Positions 12,501-17,947 of a stretch of DNA of 20,859 nt are shown here, piece by piece (the stretch's first letter is position 1; each line of letters starts with the position of its first letter). The notes below the pieces were generated by a model. That model ran no database searches and was not told where the DNA came from. It saw nothing but the letters and a program-made list of their open reading frames with translations. Origin of the DNA: JAVBSX01 sp031549565 (GTDB taxonomy: Bacteria > Planctomycetota > Planctomycetia > Pirellulales > Thermoguttaceae). Made by a program: the position numbers and the translations under genes. The stretch spans positions 1 through 20,859 of the forward strand of contig JAVBPO010000063.1 in assembly GCA_031549565.1 (NCBI GenBank). Direction: 5' to 3'.

Positions 12501-15500
12501 TCGGGGTTTCCCTCGATCGTCACGTTATCCTGGATGATCGCCAGGGTTTCGTTTTCCATGTACATCGCAGAGAGCATGACGCCGACGGCTAAACTTTCGG
12601 CGTCAACGGAAGTTTGCGACCAACTGTTGAAAAATCCCGTATCGAGTCCGAGATTGTTGGAGAGGAGCCATGTCGCAAGAGACGCTACGTCAAAATCGTC
12701 GCTTTTTCCGGTGCATTTTTCGATAATGTCGGCCAGCCACCAGTCGGTGTTGTAGGGAACCTCGGTTTTCGCCGAAAGTCGGACGCTGTTTGGCGAACCG
12801 GATCCCGTCTCAATTTTGGCCCCCGACTCAATGTTCGCGTTCGTCTTTTGAAGAAGAACGGTCACGGGCAAGGCCATTTCAACGGCTTTGTCCTTCTGCG
12901 ACAATTTGTCGTCGCTTGCATTCAGTTTGAATTTATTGGCAACGGCCGACGCGAGAACCACCGGCACATTGTGTGTCAGCGCGTCGACGTTCAAATGGTT
13001 TTGCACGGTAATATTCGCCTTACCTCCGATGGTCACGTCGGTATCGACCAGAGAGACCATCACGGCAGTTCCCAAGCCGAAACCGAAATCTCTCAAATCA
13101 TCGGGGTTTCCGAAGTTCTTTCCGGTGATTTTGCCGAGAACGCTGAACACTCCACTCTTGATTTTGGTAATCACATGGGTATAGTTGTCAAAGGTTGCGG
13201 TACCGCCGGCCATCCAGCCGTCGCCCATCATGGTTTTGACGGTAAGGGCGTTGTTCTCGAAATAGGTTTCGCCTCTGATGTCGGCGGCCGCGGCATTAAG
13301 CACGCCGTCGACGGAAACGTTCGTTTCGAAATCCTCGATCAAGGCGCCGACGGTGAAGGCGGCGTAAGAATTGGCACGTCCTCCCGTCGCGGAAATCGCC
13401 GCAGTCGGCGTCGTCAGGGCTTTGATGTCGATCGTGCCGTTTTCGGCTTTCAAACTCGACCCGGAAACGATGTCAATGGTGTTCCTTCCCTTCATGACGC
13501 CGATGCCCAAGACGACATCGAGCGGATTGGCGTTGACCGGGACCGTGTTGAACGTCGATTGGGTGACCGTATTCTGAACGACGGACTCGATTGCGATATC
13601 CCCGTGGTTGGAGGTCAATTTCGCGTTTTTGCCGATGGTGACTTTGGAATCGGCCAAGGCGACGCCGACATTGACGGCAATGCCCGCGATTCCGAGATCA
13701 TAGGCATTGGACGCAACGGCCGCCGTCGAAGAAATATCGATGTCGTTTTCCGCGATCAACGTGCCGTCGATATCGATCGAAGCGGACACGTCCAAACCTC
13801 GAAACGAGGCAAGTGCCGGCATCTCAAATTTGGCCAGCAATTCGGGAATGGTATCCGTAAAAATGCCGAGGACGGCATTGTTGGATTCGCCCAAGGCTTT
13901 CAGCTCCTCATCCGTCAGGATGTCGCCGATTTCGTTGACGATTTTCCCATCGGGATTGACGTCCAGATTCATGCCCGCCGAAACGACGACCTGAATAAGA
14001 ATGTCATTTCCCTCGACGTGGGAAGTCTGGTCGATTTTGATACCGCTTTCCCTCTTTGCCGCCATGTCGGCGATGTTGGCACGATCGTTTCGCATGACGC
14101 TGATAAAAACGTCCGCGATGTCGTCGGCATCGGCTTTTGTGTAAACCTTCTGAGTTTTAAGCGTCGAACCGAGGACGGCTATCTCTTCTTCCGATTCCAG
14201 GAAAATCCGGTTGGCGTGAATGTTGCCCTTAGAGATCGTGATCTTTCCCTCGACGGGATTGGTCATGTCGCTGCCCCCGGGATGTCCTCCTTTGATATAC
14301 AAATCCCCGGACGTGAATTTGGTATCGAGGAAGGAAAAAGTCCCCCCCGCACGGAGTTTCCCGGCGGAACCGCGATAGGGTGCTTTATTGTTCTCATCAA
14401 CATCAACACCTTCCATGAACGTGTCCTTGTCATAATCGCCGATCAAAACCCGGCCGTGCCCGGTCGGGATGGAAGAATCGTTCTTGATCGAAACGTTGTC
14501 AAATATCATATCCCTGGAAATCGCACCGATCACGACGTCTCCCGCCCGACCTCGTTCGGTATGGGAGTCAATGGTCGTACCGGTCCAGGTCATTCCGGGA
14601 TACGCTCCCACCTGTGCCCCCTCGGTATTGTAGGCGAAGAAGCCGACGCCACCGGCGTTGTGGTCGCCCGTCGCGAACGAAAGAATCTTCGTGTTCGTCA
14701 ACTCGATCACCAGCGCCGAAAGGATGATGCCGCCCGAATCGCCGGTGGAATCACCCGTCAAATTCGCCTCTCGATCCGTTCCGGCAATCTTACGCGTCGA
14801 AAGATAGACGTCGTTCAAGGAGATCGAATCGTCTGCAACGAGATTTAAGTTGGCACCGTTCATAAACACGTCATTGCCCGAACCGGTCCAGTTGATCGTT
14901 TTGGGATCGACCAAGATCGTTCCGCCGGAAGAGGAACGCAGGCCGTTGCCCACGATATCAACCGTGTCGACGGCACTGAACTCAAGAAAACCGCCCTTGC
15001 CGTGTTGGACGCTCACATCGATGATCGCGCCGTCGGAGAGTGAGGAATTGCGGTCCGCGAACACCGTGACGTTGCCGCCGTCGGAATTTTGCCCGACGCC
15101 TTTGGCGGAAATCTCCGCACCGGCCTTCACGTTGATATCGTTGCCCGCTTTGATTTCAATATTGCCCGCCTTGTGGTTTTCGATGCCGTCCGCTGCGATT
15201 TGACCTGAAACGTTGACGTCTTTTGCCGCGACGATACGGATTTTGCCTTCCGGCGAAACGGCGATTTCGTTCCCGGTGTTCAAGCCGTTGACGTTGACGA
15301 TGTCGCCGAAATCCAATTGCACTTTTCTTCCCGCTCGCAGCGAGGCACCCGAATCGACATTGACGCCGTTGGCCTTGATCGCGATGGTGTCAACGGCTCG
15401 GACTTTCCCCCTGACACTGACGACGCCCGTTTCGCTCAGCGGCACGTTCCCTTCAAAAAGCTGCCGTTCATGCCGGGAACTGATCACTCCGCCTTTGGAA

Positions 15501-15961
15501 ATCAGGTCGTTCATGAATTCCCGTGTTGGCGTCATCATGGTCAGCGACCCGACATTGGCCACACCGTCTTTTCCGATGATGATGCCGTGCGGATTCAGGA
15601 AATAGACGTTCCCGCCGATTTGGCCGTTCTTGTAAGAGTTCAAAATCCCGTCGATCTGGCTCCGTTCGTTGTGCACGAGATTGACGAGATTCCTTGCCTC
15701 GTCGGGAACATGAAGATTTGTCGTCGTTCCGCCCGGCACGTTGAACCGGCTGAATGAATTGTAAGCGTTCGCCCCGTTGATCGTATCCGTCCTGATGTCC
15801 GTGATCGAACCGTTCACATTCACGGACGTTTGCGTGCGTCCGTCGGCGACGATCGGAGCGCCCGTCTGTGCAAAGACCACGGAGAGAACCGGTACTGGCT
15901 GCAGCATCAGACCGGACAACAAGAAGACGAGAATTTTTTGAGAAAGAGTGTTGGATCGCAT
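569..15961 (-). CDS. Giant TpsA-type filamentous adhesin, LktA/haemagglutinin-like exoprotein
   Basis: An uninterrupted 5,130-residue frame encodes a surface or secreted adhesin (possibly cytotoxin-like) of a two-partner secretion system. The start is placed at the ATG at 15961 because GAGGTG lies just upstream and the next residues form a signal peptide (core ILVFLLSGLML, likely cleavage after VFA, residue 31). Residues ~35-165 form a TPS/haemagglutination-activity domain with NPHGIIIGKDG at 123. LVDPKTIN follows at ~351. A beta-helical stem comes next. Residues ~745-3180 hold about 35 glycine-rich units of the LktA type, for example AVGVGVAGGGKAGISG. Helical or coiled-coil insertions lie near 1388-1437, 3270-3320, 3522-3794 and 4326-4460. 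The C-terminus (PISDEDTELLLENVD) has no barrel, as expected for TpsA. Only two Cys were found (1083, 3830). Fusobacterial leukotoxin is about 3,200 residues, so this is much longer. The partner transporter is encoded divergently at 18157-19914. Family assignment is firm; the ligand or host target is unknown. Confidence 0.93.
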   Translation of the reverse strand: MRSNTLSQKILVFLLSGLMLQPVPVLSVVFAQTGAPIVADGRTQTSVNVNGSITDIRTDTINGANAYNSFSRFNVPGGTTTNLHVPDEARNLVNLVHNERSQIDGILNSYKNGQIGGNVYFLNPHGIIIGKDGVANVGSLTMMTPTREFMNDLISKGGVISSRHERQLFEGNVPLSETGVVSVRGKVRAVDTIAIKANGVNVDSGASLRAGRKVQLDFGDIVNVNGLNTGNEIAVSPEGKIRIVAAKDVNVSGQIAADGIENHKAGNIEIKAGNDINVKAGAEISAKGVGQNSDGGNVTVFADRNSSLSDGAIIDVSVQHGKGGFLEFSAVDTVDIVGNGLRSSSGGTILVDPKTINWTGSGNDVFMNGANLNLVADDSISLNDVYLSTRKIAGTDREANLTGDSTGDSGGIILSALVIELTNTKILSFATGDHNAGGVGFFAYNTEGAQVGAYPGMTWTGTTIDSHTERGRAGDVVIGAISRDMIFDNVSIKNDSSIPTGHGRVLIGDYDKDTFMEGVDVDENNKAPYRGSAGKLRAGGTFSFLDTKFTSGDLYIKGGHPGGSDMTNPVEGKITISKGNIHANRIFLESEEEIAVLGSTLKTQKVYTKADADDIADVFISVMRNDRANIADMAAKRESGIKIDQTSHVEGNDILIQVVVSAGMNLDVNPDGKIVNEIGDILTDEELKALGESNNAVLGIFTDTIPELLAKFEMPALASFRGLDVSASIDIDGTLIAENDIDISSTAAVASNAYDLGIAGIAVNVGVALADSKVTIGKNAKLTSNHGDIAIESVVQNTVTQSTFNTVPVNANPLDVVLGIGVMKGRNTIDIVSGSSLKAENGTIDIKALTTPTAAISATGGRANSYAAFTVGALIEDFETNVSVDGVLNAAAADIRGETYFENNALTVKTMMGDGWMAGGTATFDNYTHVITKIKSGVFSVLGKITGKNFGNPDDLRDFGFGLGTAVMVSLVDTDVTIGGKANITVQNHLNVDALTHNVPVVLASAVANKFKLNASDDKLSQKDKAVEMALPVTVLLQKTNANIESGAKIETGSGSPNSVRLSAKTEVPYNTDWWLADIIEKCTGKSDDFDVASLATWLLSNNLGLDTGFFNSWSQTSVDAESLAVGVMLSAMYMENETLAIIQDNVTIEGNPDLLVSAITDTQMGHVSGNMRSFLKTMPNVTYPNVGSAVGGGAKAKEAFKTSFQSMWGNQGDKGVGAGVMFNWIDNTAKAEIGGATLNVNNLDVLAETKGLDISLSVGASKTEEFGLNGSLGVSAFQANAFAKIDDSAKITAIKDVTINAADRTIIIGVGGNFVVSNEMAFGITGIVPVVIRNVHAVWGNYYGSGDAIASQIVESTVGGTVDIGAEALGVTATLALAGAVTTPATSSEIQDLETQLEELKARRERLKSLMGKGIVNIDAQIQEQQSEIAKTKKSQGTAATGVLAVNILIENIYAGISGNVNIDAAKFDIAAGNKTIDASLGGAGVLQLANDSNKGIAGAIGVNMLFGQTVTFVDLKKPDPNSTSNKRTALIYRDTFDITAMREGYIGSFSGGAAGSVASQGFEIAGSLSVASIQSETLVDIINAAIVKKDDTSAGNMTIDAVNEALLINIAGGVGIGGKDSVGLSIAVSNMTLDTGTSIEDSTITANNLLNTARTESLIVTVALGAGIAPSGKVGLGGTMAFAVSDGDTSVTIDKSTLTLAGDLTVAALSDMFKGTDQTYDDLLKIIQEEEENGATGSDRDNSSHFLADNEKVKIETTDENGTALSETKDVKLGLSARSPRIVTAALAVGGAKEFGVGANIGVNLMTEETYVSIFGSTISAKAVDIGAKTEGGMIAVGVGVAGGGKAGISGNFGVNIVGGRTEVVFDQIITSEKDHPTKITASSGDIEVVAMSTGGIVNAALVVGGGEKAGVGLGFSYNMVAHSVAVDMRNTELNSTEGSVNLFANNASDMISILLSIGGGGKAGVGASLSFNTIGNINLDDADMETPEDIKNDSDAKQEELNAIFDVVGADLPSVIANALNRTEINIYNSTINAKQDVTMDASSTGGMISIALGGGFGGDAGIGLAGAYNNISGGIGVIGSGAKITSTSGSVLSHSQINNAMYSVVIGGGVGGKGGGVALSVSANVLTATNRVDFTSKSEITADSDIVLKSTNSGEMVGSALAFAGGKYFGAASPWMINVLKGKTKINLDDATLTGGDSVVLDAETVNNMYGITAAAALSYITSLDSLVTASIGASVSVNDLMGSTEINIVKSILKADRNILVHTNVDGHLVAVTGSATVAISMGAAVAASTTYNGIHGTSAITVTGSELDALANDYTDFDDLATEYAIKGLSEKFNDRQGIAVGAYSHSDLENYFFLVSVSGGLGANVGVPANEITGKTSIAIDQAKINQNVDYQSSANTVQDVVIESLSKTESRGVVVGLAGGGVAMSAMVDLHLLDSVIETHIKDSKIDAKKNILVGARNKDNSDIYLFGVALGGTGIPINAGGVVQTSKVTITLDGKATDKPDEYSTVLDAGKNLDVFAENKLDIFEVNAALGVGGNLGAGVAFAVNNLEQRTAILVKGTTSLISGDALSIQAKGEIVFKEQIDALGAGMSGLGGAMGIVYAKGLTEIAFEGERTKLKGNSVTVKADDIFTQNRSNVGGFALAMTGAAGGLNVEVLRSNAVVRGYTNIVATEKILVGANVTRDIDTIAIAGSLGLQTGLAGVLNVIDVGAAKGSRDGLTDTADLITKLELKEDPERASSDRNTGVFDKFQKQKTNDKVNETATENQTVALLLGGTLEAPTITLQATVNNTLEINTVGIGVGGLAAAGGAVAHTTVEDNVTAAFAGNATVTNKFTLEGKSTNSVDSQAIAGAGAMFFAPAGAVSVLDFTSNIETILGQYSVIRGPNVDILANQYFKDTNIKTDSGSVALYAGLGGALNDTTLGGDAVVRILDNATIYSGNILLAANKDYKNVKADTLGFAGSLLASGAGMISDLILEGDARVEFAENNIHFWSVEAGNPDAETDKLIVRAVVNVANTESRGEVGTGSLAVAAHGETGLEMNFDTLVDLKGLNFLGGIISLEAYQDLDASALHTTIAAGGVGVAGGKSRLQWNGTNTVKVTDSAFDAWKSIDVVAGKGDSTLDAQTRVFNYTAIPITTSGMTSAKTDVSLDDEIFLENSTLKAVEDVKLRTARENKTLVAYDKIINIYDKMGGASGDFISDREFSLVDSSGAVNNETDSRIDFNKANIEAGSHYDSYVRIKGDGNGGVTVEYPDWISIDVDTGDTNIYDRYLQLINALEEKQELAILLKDQYKVDAYAAEIDQLKQQLSYYLAANADPTIQANYPTVRFVRITDTIRAASGDIFIDTEKITASGSGNHLTAHGDPRIDIFNESNHFLELDGVPLEIPNPLDGGGRIMVNGNILARYAENADALGFVSDNFVLDSLGNDGGQTPFIRIRNTYNGGGGKDPSTELTFRGTQLNNPGGLVDIQSQGNIMMTEGSNINARDVSIVTAGSFFMGYQDGLFNTGGNPLASGTNIAALIRDWIASKMVLAEKTLISTEELEVKLNANLAEYKSLTGKDYKDDKPDDRLKDALSKRDDAIEKYDQALENLKKVASDASWANAQKGDGTIDVSKVMPKNENDDISSQKNDYSSKLATMITQEDAYTKLDYAKSNIEFLQTLKTKLSEDTVTKDDVKTVMASYSDAVTNLQNAVTTQSWRTVFGTSTTGGSNDLEKLVPKDSVQIEGLVATYEYAKGEYERVMSSVVDLWLSSTITEYEDARIKTPSGVDSLAVGYAKSQMNSADLVTELISSELPNNQGTVYGGRSVFISAETLNVNGLIQSGCLDYDIDLSTDAVRKAIGDGKTDLTSVVFNTSDDKHLGILPKVTYENGKIVLGDIMAMGGDITLFGNIISTGNGKLVVADGLGNIKITANPDYELKLGRVDTGLGAEGTIRIIDTSKGNGSDPLTTVYTRVDGKYYVQTDDGSSPVLITDPDESRYVTTSDRWLQTILGSESTLEWKYTYDKDVGYFLWIPGDWMAKDDSYVTDVSGKVTINKTMPVGTFLVTNSELGGEILYGSYQRTAGATNEKLPEKLRVVDKRKVGTGHLHTYYDFTATQSFTEIFTTYLNASQTIGIEFTGNETSTALDISGTKTITLGELVRSMGNASITASAGDVLGAGPNALITAETLNLHAANIGSTNNPLKLESTIRGTVITSSAAGTGTGGLINLQSEGSRLFIDSLFGRDVFISSSGDLLMKSGGSGIRASNDIKATAQAGVIAGVDAQGNPTDRFKMSAGNNITLSASSHILLDHYGDLHVDQISSEGGDLDILVAGNITDANEYEQPDPLSDAETFWKDTGLIEGTDEYNERIARKIDAYEREFTLLYFQAWRDADFEAAGHDVSYQFLFSDTDRANFLAGGMTEAEINAEEQKRTDFYHDAFNAAYKSDYRYSASQEEKGSLTAYTGWTKAQLENAIAMPLFILTGEAGMRNNTTGIIEAPNFSGRNITLTASGFIGSEIGAVQIDAGKSVAQITGNDQWRRALADAEWDDVTFNKTGDVLESISIKRYDDLDIAATGWLKTRSAAGGTYLGSQSDVGIDSVVSGTNGSQSLRFKIDGSLMAYDVNSYLHARDMILEAAGGTLGTHTAPLSLRLSGSGTGKPLTVRGTNGVYLVVDDPSGNPVHAEFREITSRGGIDIYSAGSMRLDFVTARGDYDILLGAESDISIAADALLSSDRDLVLVSNSGNILSEATVDIMAPTIHAQGRVILAAGQGSIFGMSSDQSFLVDLTAKKTHLIGADGINLLNLNLTFGENNPFNLGYLVSGGVAKVGTASNAPLAFDFILAQKLKISSESIDMKSFGKQALIVLSDWLSGPFTPSNRTLLKKPLDISFTGAMEIVNEEEGGTMKIRNLDLRGVDQNLGVDNLVIDSLLVDSSTRLSHYGNDGGLADSTWIGNLQSPGSATLGQLYSRNVSIISGRLGGDLVILDGQIGVDAPGRAALNINGIRTEIDAFNKTKTDLFDFWLWTFNGNYSLVSSQNGIAFPENSAMRALMRSRMNLLLNGDAFYGDTGFGTNLIAWRHFDKNRPHDEHDERIIPLFFLGRNSEDDAISSLQTFDLFGDSPYPQDFRIVPISDEDTELLLENVD
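4706..5194 (-). repeat. Tandem duplication of a ~98-residue helical module within the adhesin
   Basis: Within the alpha-helical insertion (residues ~3522-3794) two stretches align with a 98-residue offset, starting at Y3590 and Y3688. Shared landmarks in order are YDQALENL / YSDAVTNL, then SW, then a Gly/Thr-rich loop, then KVMPK / KLVPK, then a second helix with spaced Tyr residues. The similarity is clear in pattern but low in identity, so this is an old intragenic duplication. The module has no beta-helix character and probably projects from the stem. Confidence 0.6.
6410..13715 (-). repeat. LktA-like glycine-rich repeat array inside the adhesin gene
   Basis: Residues ~745-3180 contain about 35 divergent units (count by eye) of roughly 65-75 residues. 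Each has a small hydrophobic/glycine segment of the form GVGVAGGGKAGVGAS, then an Asn/Val strand such as GVNI, a Thr/Ser strand, and a Ser-X-Ile/Leu-X-Ala turn. Units 14-21 (around nucleotides 9600-11150) are the most alike. The similarity is at protein level only; no long identical DNA copies were noticed, so the array is old or under diversifying drift. The pattern resembles the repeated region of fusobacterial leukotoxin and suggests stacked beta-solenoid coils with unusually apolar faces. Confidence 0.75.
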
Positions 15962-15965
15962 TGCA

Positions 15966-15971
15966 CACCTC
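15966..15971 (-). promoter_or_regulatory. Ribosome binding site of the giant adhesin gene
   Basis: On the minus strand GAGGTG precedes the ATG at 15961, with 6 nt between GAGG and the ATG. This fixes the start 23 codons downstream of the first in-frame ATG at 16030. The longer version would put a Cys-rich, non-signal-like stretch before the signal peptide. Confidence 0.7.
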
Positions 15972-16021
15972 GTGAAAAAAGGGCAATGTCCAAACGGCTG
16001 GCACCGAGTGAACGGGGTGAG

Positions 16022-16065
16022 TGCCTGCAAGTCTCAACTATGATGCAACTCGCTCCTTGCAGGCA
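16022..16065 (-). promoter_or_regulatory. Perfect 10-bp inverted repeat in the adhesin leader
   Basis: TGCCTGCAAG (16022-16031) and CTTGCAGGCA (16056-16065) are exact reverse complements separated by 24 nt. They lie 61-104 nt upstream of the adhesin start, in what is probably its 5' untranslated leader. On the plus strand the second arm is followed by ATTTTT, which looks terminator-like, but no plus-strand gene ends here. It could be an mRNA hairpin affecting stability or translation of the 15.4-kb message, an operator, or a terminator for readthrough. Confidence 0.5.
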
Positions 16066-16089
16066 ATTTTTCAGGTCATGGTAGGCGTC

Positions 16090-16116
16090 ATATTAACGGC
16101 CTTTTATCACGGACAA
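16090..16116 (-). promoter_or_regulatory. Weak sigma70-like promoter candidate for the adhesin gene
   Basis: Reading the minus strand, TTGTCC (16116-16111) and TAATAT (16095-16090) are separated by 15 nt, in the gap between the TPR gene and the adhesin gene. Transcription would start near 16083 and give a leader of about 120 nt containing the whole inverted repeat. The spacer is short, so this is only a candidate. The adhesin may instead, or also, be read from the TPR-gene promoter. Confidence 0.25.
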
Positions 16117-16184
16117 TAACCTGGAAACGTCTCGCAAAAAATCAAAGTAGTTGTGTGGAATCGGGAAACAAAAAGGTAAAGTCG

Positions 16185-17570
16185 CTATTTTTTCAATTCA
16201 TTCAAAAGCAGGACGGCATCCCGGCGTTTGGCAAATGGTGACGGACTGGACACGGCGGCTTCCAGGAGCTGTTTCGCTTCCGGCACCTTGCCACTCTGAA
16301 GGGCAAGACGAGCCAAATAATAAGCCGTCGCCGCATTCACCTGACCCGCCGCCGCGGACTGTTTTAACGCTTGGGCCGACGCTTCCAATTGGTTGGCTTT
16401 CAACAGAACCCAACCGAGCGTTGCCCAGTAATCGGAATTCTGCTGATTCTTCCGGACGTTTTCTCGGGCATACTCCAAGGCACGTTGCAACTTTTGCGGG
16501 TCGTTCTGTTCGCATTGGGCCAAGGCCAGACCATTAACGGCCTGTACATCGCCCGGAGAATCCAGAATCAATTCCTGAAATAATTTTTCGGCAGTCGTAT
16601 AATCGTTCAAATAGAGAGCGATCGTCGCGCGAAGCTGTTTCGCCGGTTGCCAATCTGGATTGTCTGTCAATAAACGTTCTGCCAATTGTTGTGCTTCCTC
16701 CAACCGGGATTCATTCAGTCTCGCTTGAATCGACAGAACGATCACTTCTTTGGATTTCGGATACTTCTTCAACGCCTCGGCAAGGTATTTTTGTGCGTTT
16801 TCCTTGTCGTCACGTAATTGGTAAAGTTGTGACATCGCCGCCTCAGCCGGAAGACCGGGGGCGGCTTTCTCGTCCTGATTGAGCGAATCGGCCTTGGTAA
16901 AGGAACTCATGGCCTCACTCTCTTTTTTCATTTGAAACAGGGCCACTCCCTTTTGACGAAGCAGTGCGGGTGTTTCCCCTTCCTGTTTGACGGCTTGGTC
17001 GACAAGGCTGGCAACACTTTCCCATCGACTCCGGAATTCCGCAAGTGAAATTTGGTTCCGCGACAGCGAAGATTGCATTTGCTTTTTGCGGTCGGGATTG
17101 ACGTTATAATCCTTCAGCCGCGATTCCGCCGTCTTCAACATCGCTTCAGCCGCAGTGAGATAACGTTGACGAAGCAGGATTTCTCCAAGCAGGAGATACG
17201 CTTCTGGATCGTTCGGCGTTTCTTCCGTGGCCATTTCAAGCGACGCACGGACCGCTTCACCGAGATTCGATTGGGCAAACCACTGCGCCATGACGATTCG
17301 CGGTGGCGTCAGGTTCGGATGTTCCGCATAAAGTTTCTTGAGCGATTCCAACGCCGCTGGAAAATCGGATTGCTCAAAGGATTCAGTCGCTTTCGTCATA
17401 ATCGCCGTGATTGTCGAATCGAGCGGTGCAGCATTCGTGGGTGCCGAAGTTTGGGCGAGAACAGGCGATAAAACGTCCCCGGATGCCCTGAAGAAAAACA
17501 GCGTAAGGAACAATGCTGGGAATGTCACGGAAATGACCCGCGAAGTCCGGAAAACACTCTGTAGTTTCAT
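16185..17570 (-). CDS. Exported TPR-repeat protein upstream of the adhesin
   Basis: This 461-residue protein has an N-terminal export signal: basic MKLQSVFRTSRV, apolar core ISVTFPALFLTLFFF, and a probable cleavage site in SPVLAQT near residue 39. It is followed by about ten tetratricopeptide-type helical pairs from ~50 to the end. Typical units begin PEAYLLLGEILLRQRYLTAA (~131), SDYWATLGWVLLKANQLEAS and AATAYYLARLALQSGKVPEA. No enzymatic motif is visible. TPR arrays bind other proteins, so a periplasmic scaffold or chaperone-like role for the adhesin/transporter pair is inferred from position, not shown. It sits 223 bp upstream of the adhesin gene on the same strand and is divergent from tpsB. 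The ATG at 17570 is preferred over an upstream in-frame TTG (17624), because the signal peptide begins at this ATG. Its ribosome site is weak (GGA, 7 nt away). Confidence 0.85.
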   Translation of the reverse strand: MKLQSVFRTSRVISVTFPALFLTLFFFRASGDVLSPVLAQTSAPTNAAPLDSTITAIMTKATESFEQSDFPAALESLKKLYAEHPNLTPPRIVMAQWFAQSNLGEAVRASLEMATEETPNDPEAYLLLGEILLRQRYLTAAEAMLKTAESRLKDYNVNPDRKKQMQSSLSRNQISLAEFRSRWESVASLVDQAVKQEGETPALLRQKGVALFQMKKESEAMSSFTKADSLNQDEKAAPGLPAEAAMSQLYQLRDDKENAQKYLAEALKKYPKSKEVIVLSIQARLNESRLEEAQQLAERLLTDNPDWQPAKQLRATIALYLNDYTTAEKLFQELILDSPGDVQAVNGLALAQCEQNDPQKLQRALEYARENVRKNQQNSDYWATLGWVLLKANQLEASAQALKQSAAAGQVNAATAYYLARLALQSGKVPEAKQLLEAAVSSPSPFAKRRDAVLLLNELKK

Positions 17571-17596
17571 GATTTTTTCCAATCTGGCAAATCGGG

Positions 17597-17624
17597 ATTC
17601 TGATCGATAAATATTTATCGACAA
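17597..17624 (-). promoter_or_regulatory. Candidate promoter of the TPR gene (and possibly the adhesin)
   Basis: On the minus strand TTGTCG (17624-17619, 4/6 to consensus) and CAGAAT (17602-17597, 4/6) are separated by 16 nt. The start would be near 17590, giving a leader of about 20 nt. The 18-bp palindrome lies across the -35 element and the spacer. The match is modest and phylum-specific promoter rules are unknown. Confidence 0.3.
17604..17621. promoter_or_regulatory. Perfect 18-bp palindrome, operator-like
   Basis: TCGATAAAT followed directly by ATTTATCGA is a perfect two-fold palindrome without a loop, ending 33 nt upstream of the TPR gene start. A loopless palindrome of this length is typical of a site for a dimeric DNA-binding protein rather than an RNA hairpin. 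Its position over a candidate promoter suggests repression, but the regulator is not in the window. Confidence 0.5.
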
Positions 17625-17663
17625 TGTTTCGTAAGGTCCACGGGGTCATATTCCATAAAATCC

Positions 17664-17687
17664 TGTCATTTATCAAATTCCATGACA
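17664..17687. repeat. Inverted repeat in the divergent control region
   Basis: TGTCAT (17664-17669) and ATGACA (17682-17687) are exact 6-bp arms around 12 nt. With one mismatch the arms extend to 8 bp. It may be a second protein-binding site for the minus-strand promoter. It is short enough to be chance. Confidence 0.3.
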
Positions 17688-17712
17688 AGTGATGAGCTGA
17701 CGACAGAAAAAT

Positions 17713-17733
17713 TTTCCGCCCCCAGAGCGGAAA
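17713..17733. repeat. Small stem-loop in the divergent control region
   Basis: TTTCCGC (17713-17719) pairs perfectly with GCGGAAA (17727-17733) across a 7-nt loop. On the minus strand it is followed by ATTTT, so it resembles a weak rho-independent terminator reading toward the TPR gene. No minus-strand gene lies upstream of it. It may insulate the divergent transcription units. Confidence 0.35.
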
Positions 17734-17947
17734 GCAAAGAGATGGACTCTTCTTGAGAATACCGTCGTCGGTAAAGGTTTATTTCTATAAGCGTTCAGGA
17801 CACCGGACAAAACAGGTTCAAGCTATGGATTGAAAACAGCGTTAACCCAGTATGCCGACACTCTGTGTCCTGAAAAATGGCGGGAATGCCTTGCGGCGAT
17901 TGCCTGATACATCGAATGTATTGATGGTAATGGTAAAAAACAATGAG

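Noticed and set aside
12614..14848. 744-codon open frame on the plus strand, antisense to the adhesin gene
   Set aside because: Same reasoning: the composition is that of an antisense shadow, and the minus-strand frame is clearly the coding one.
15962..16030. Alternative adhesin start 23 codons upstream at 16030
   Set aside because: It would put a Cys-rich polar stretch before the signal peptide and overlap the leader inverted repeat. GAGGTG and the signal peptide both support 15961.
17571..17624. Upstream TTG start for the TPR protein
   Set aside because: The extension would run over the palindrome and promoter candidate and add a polar segment before a normal signal peptide. The ATG at 17570 is a better start.
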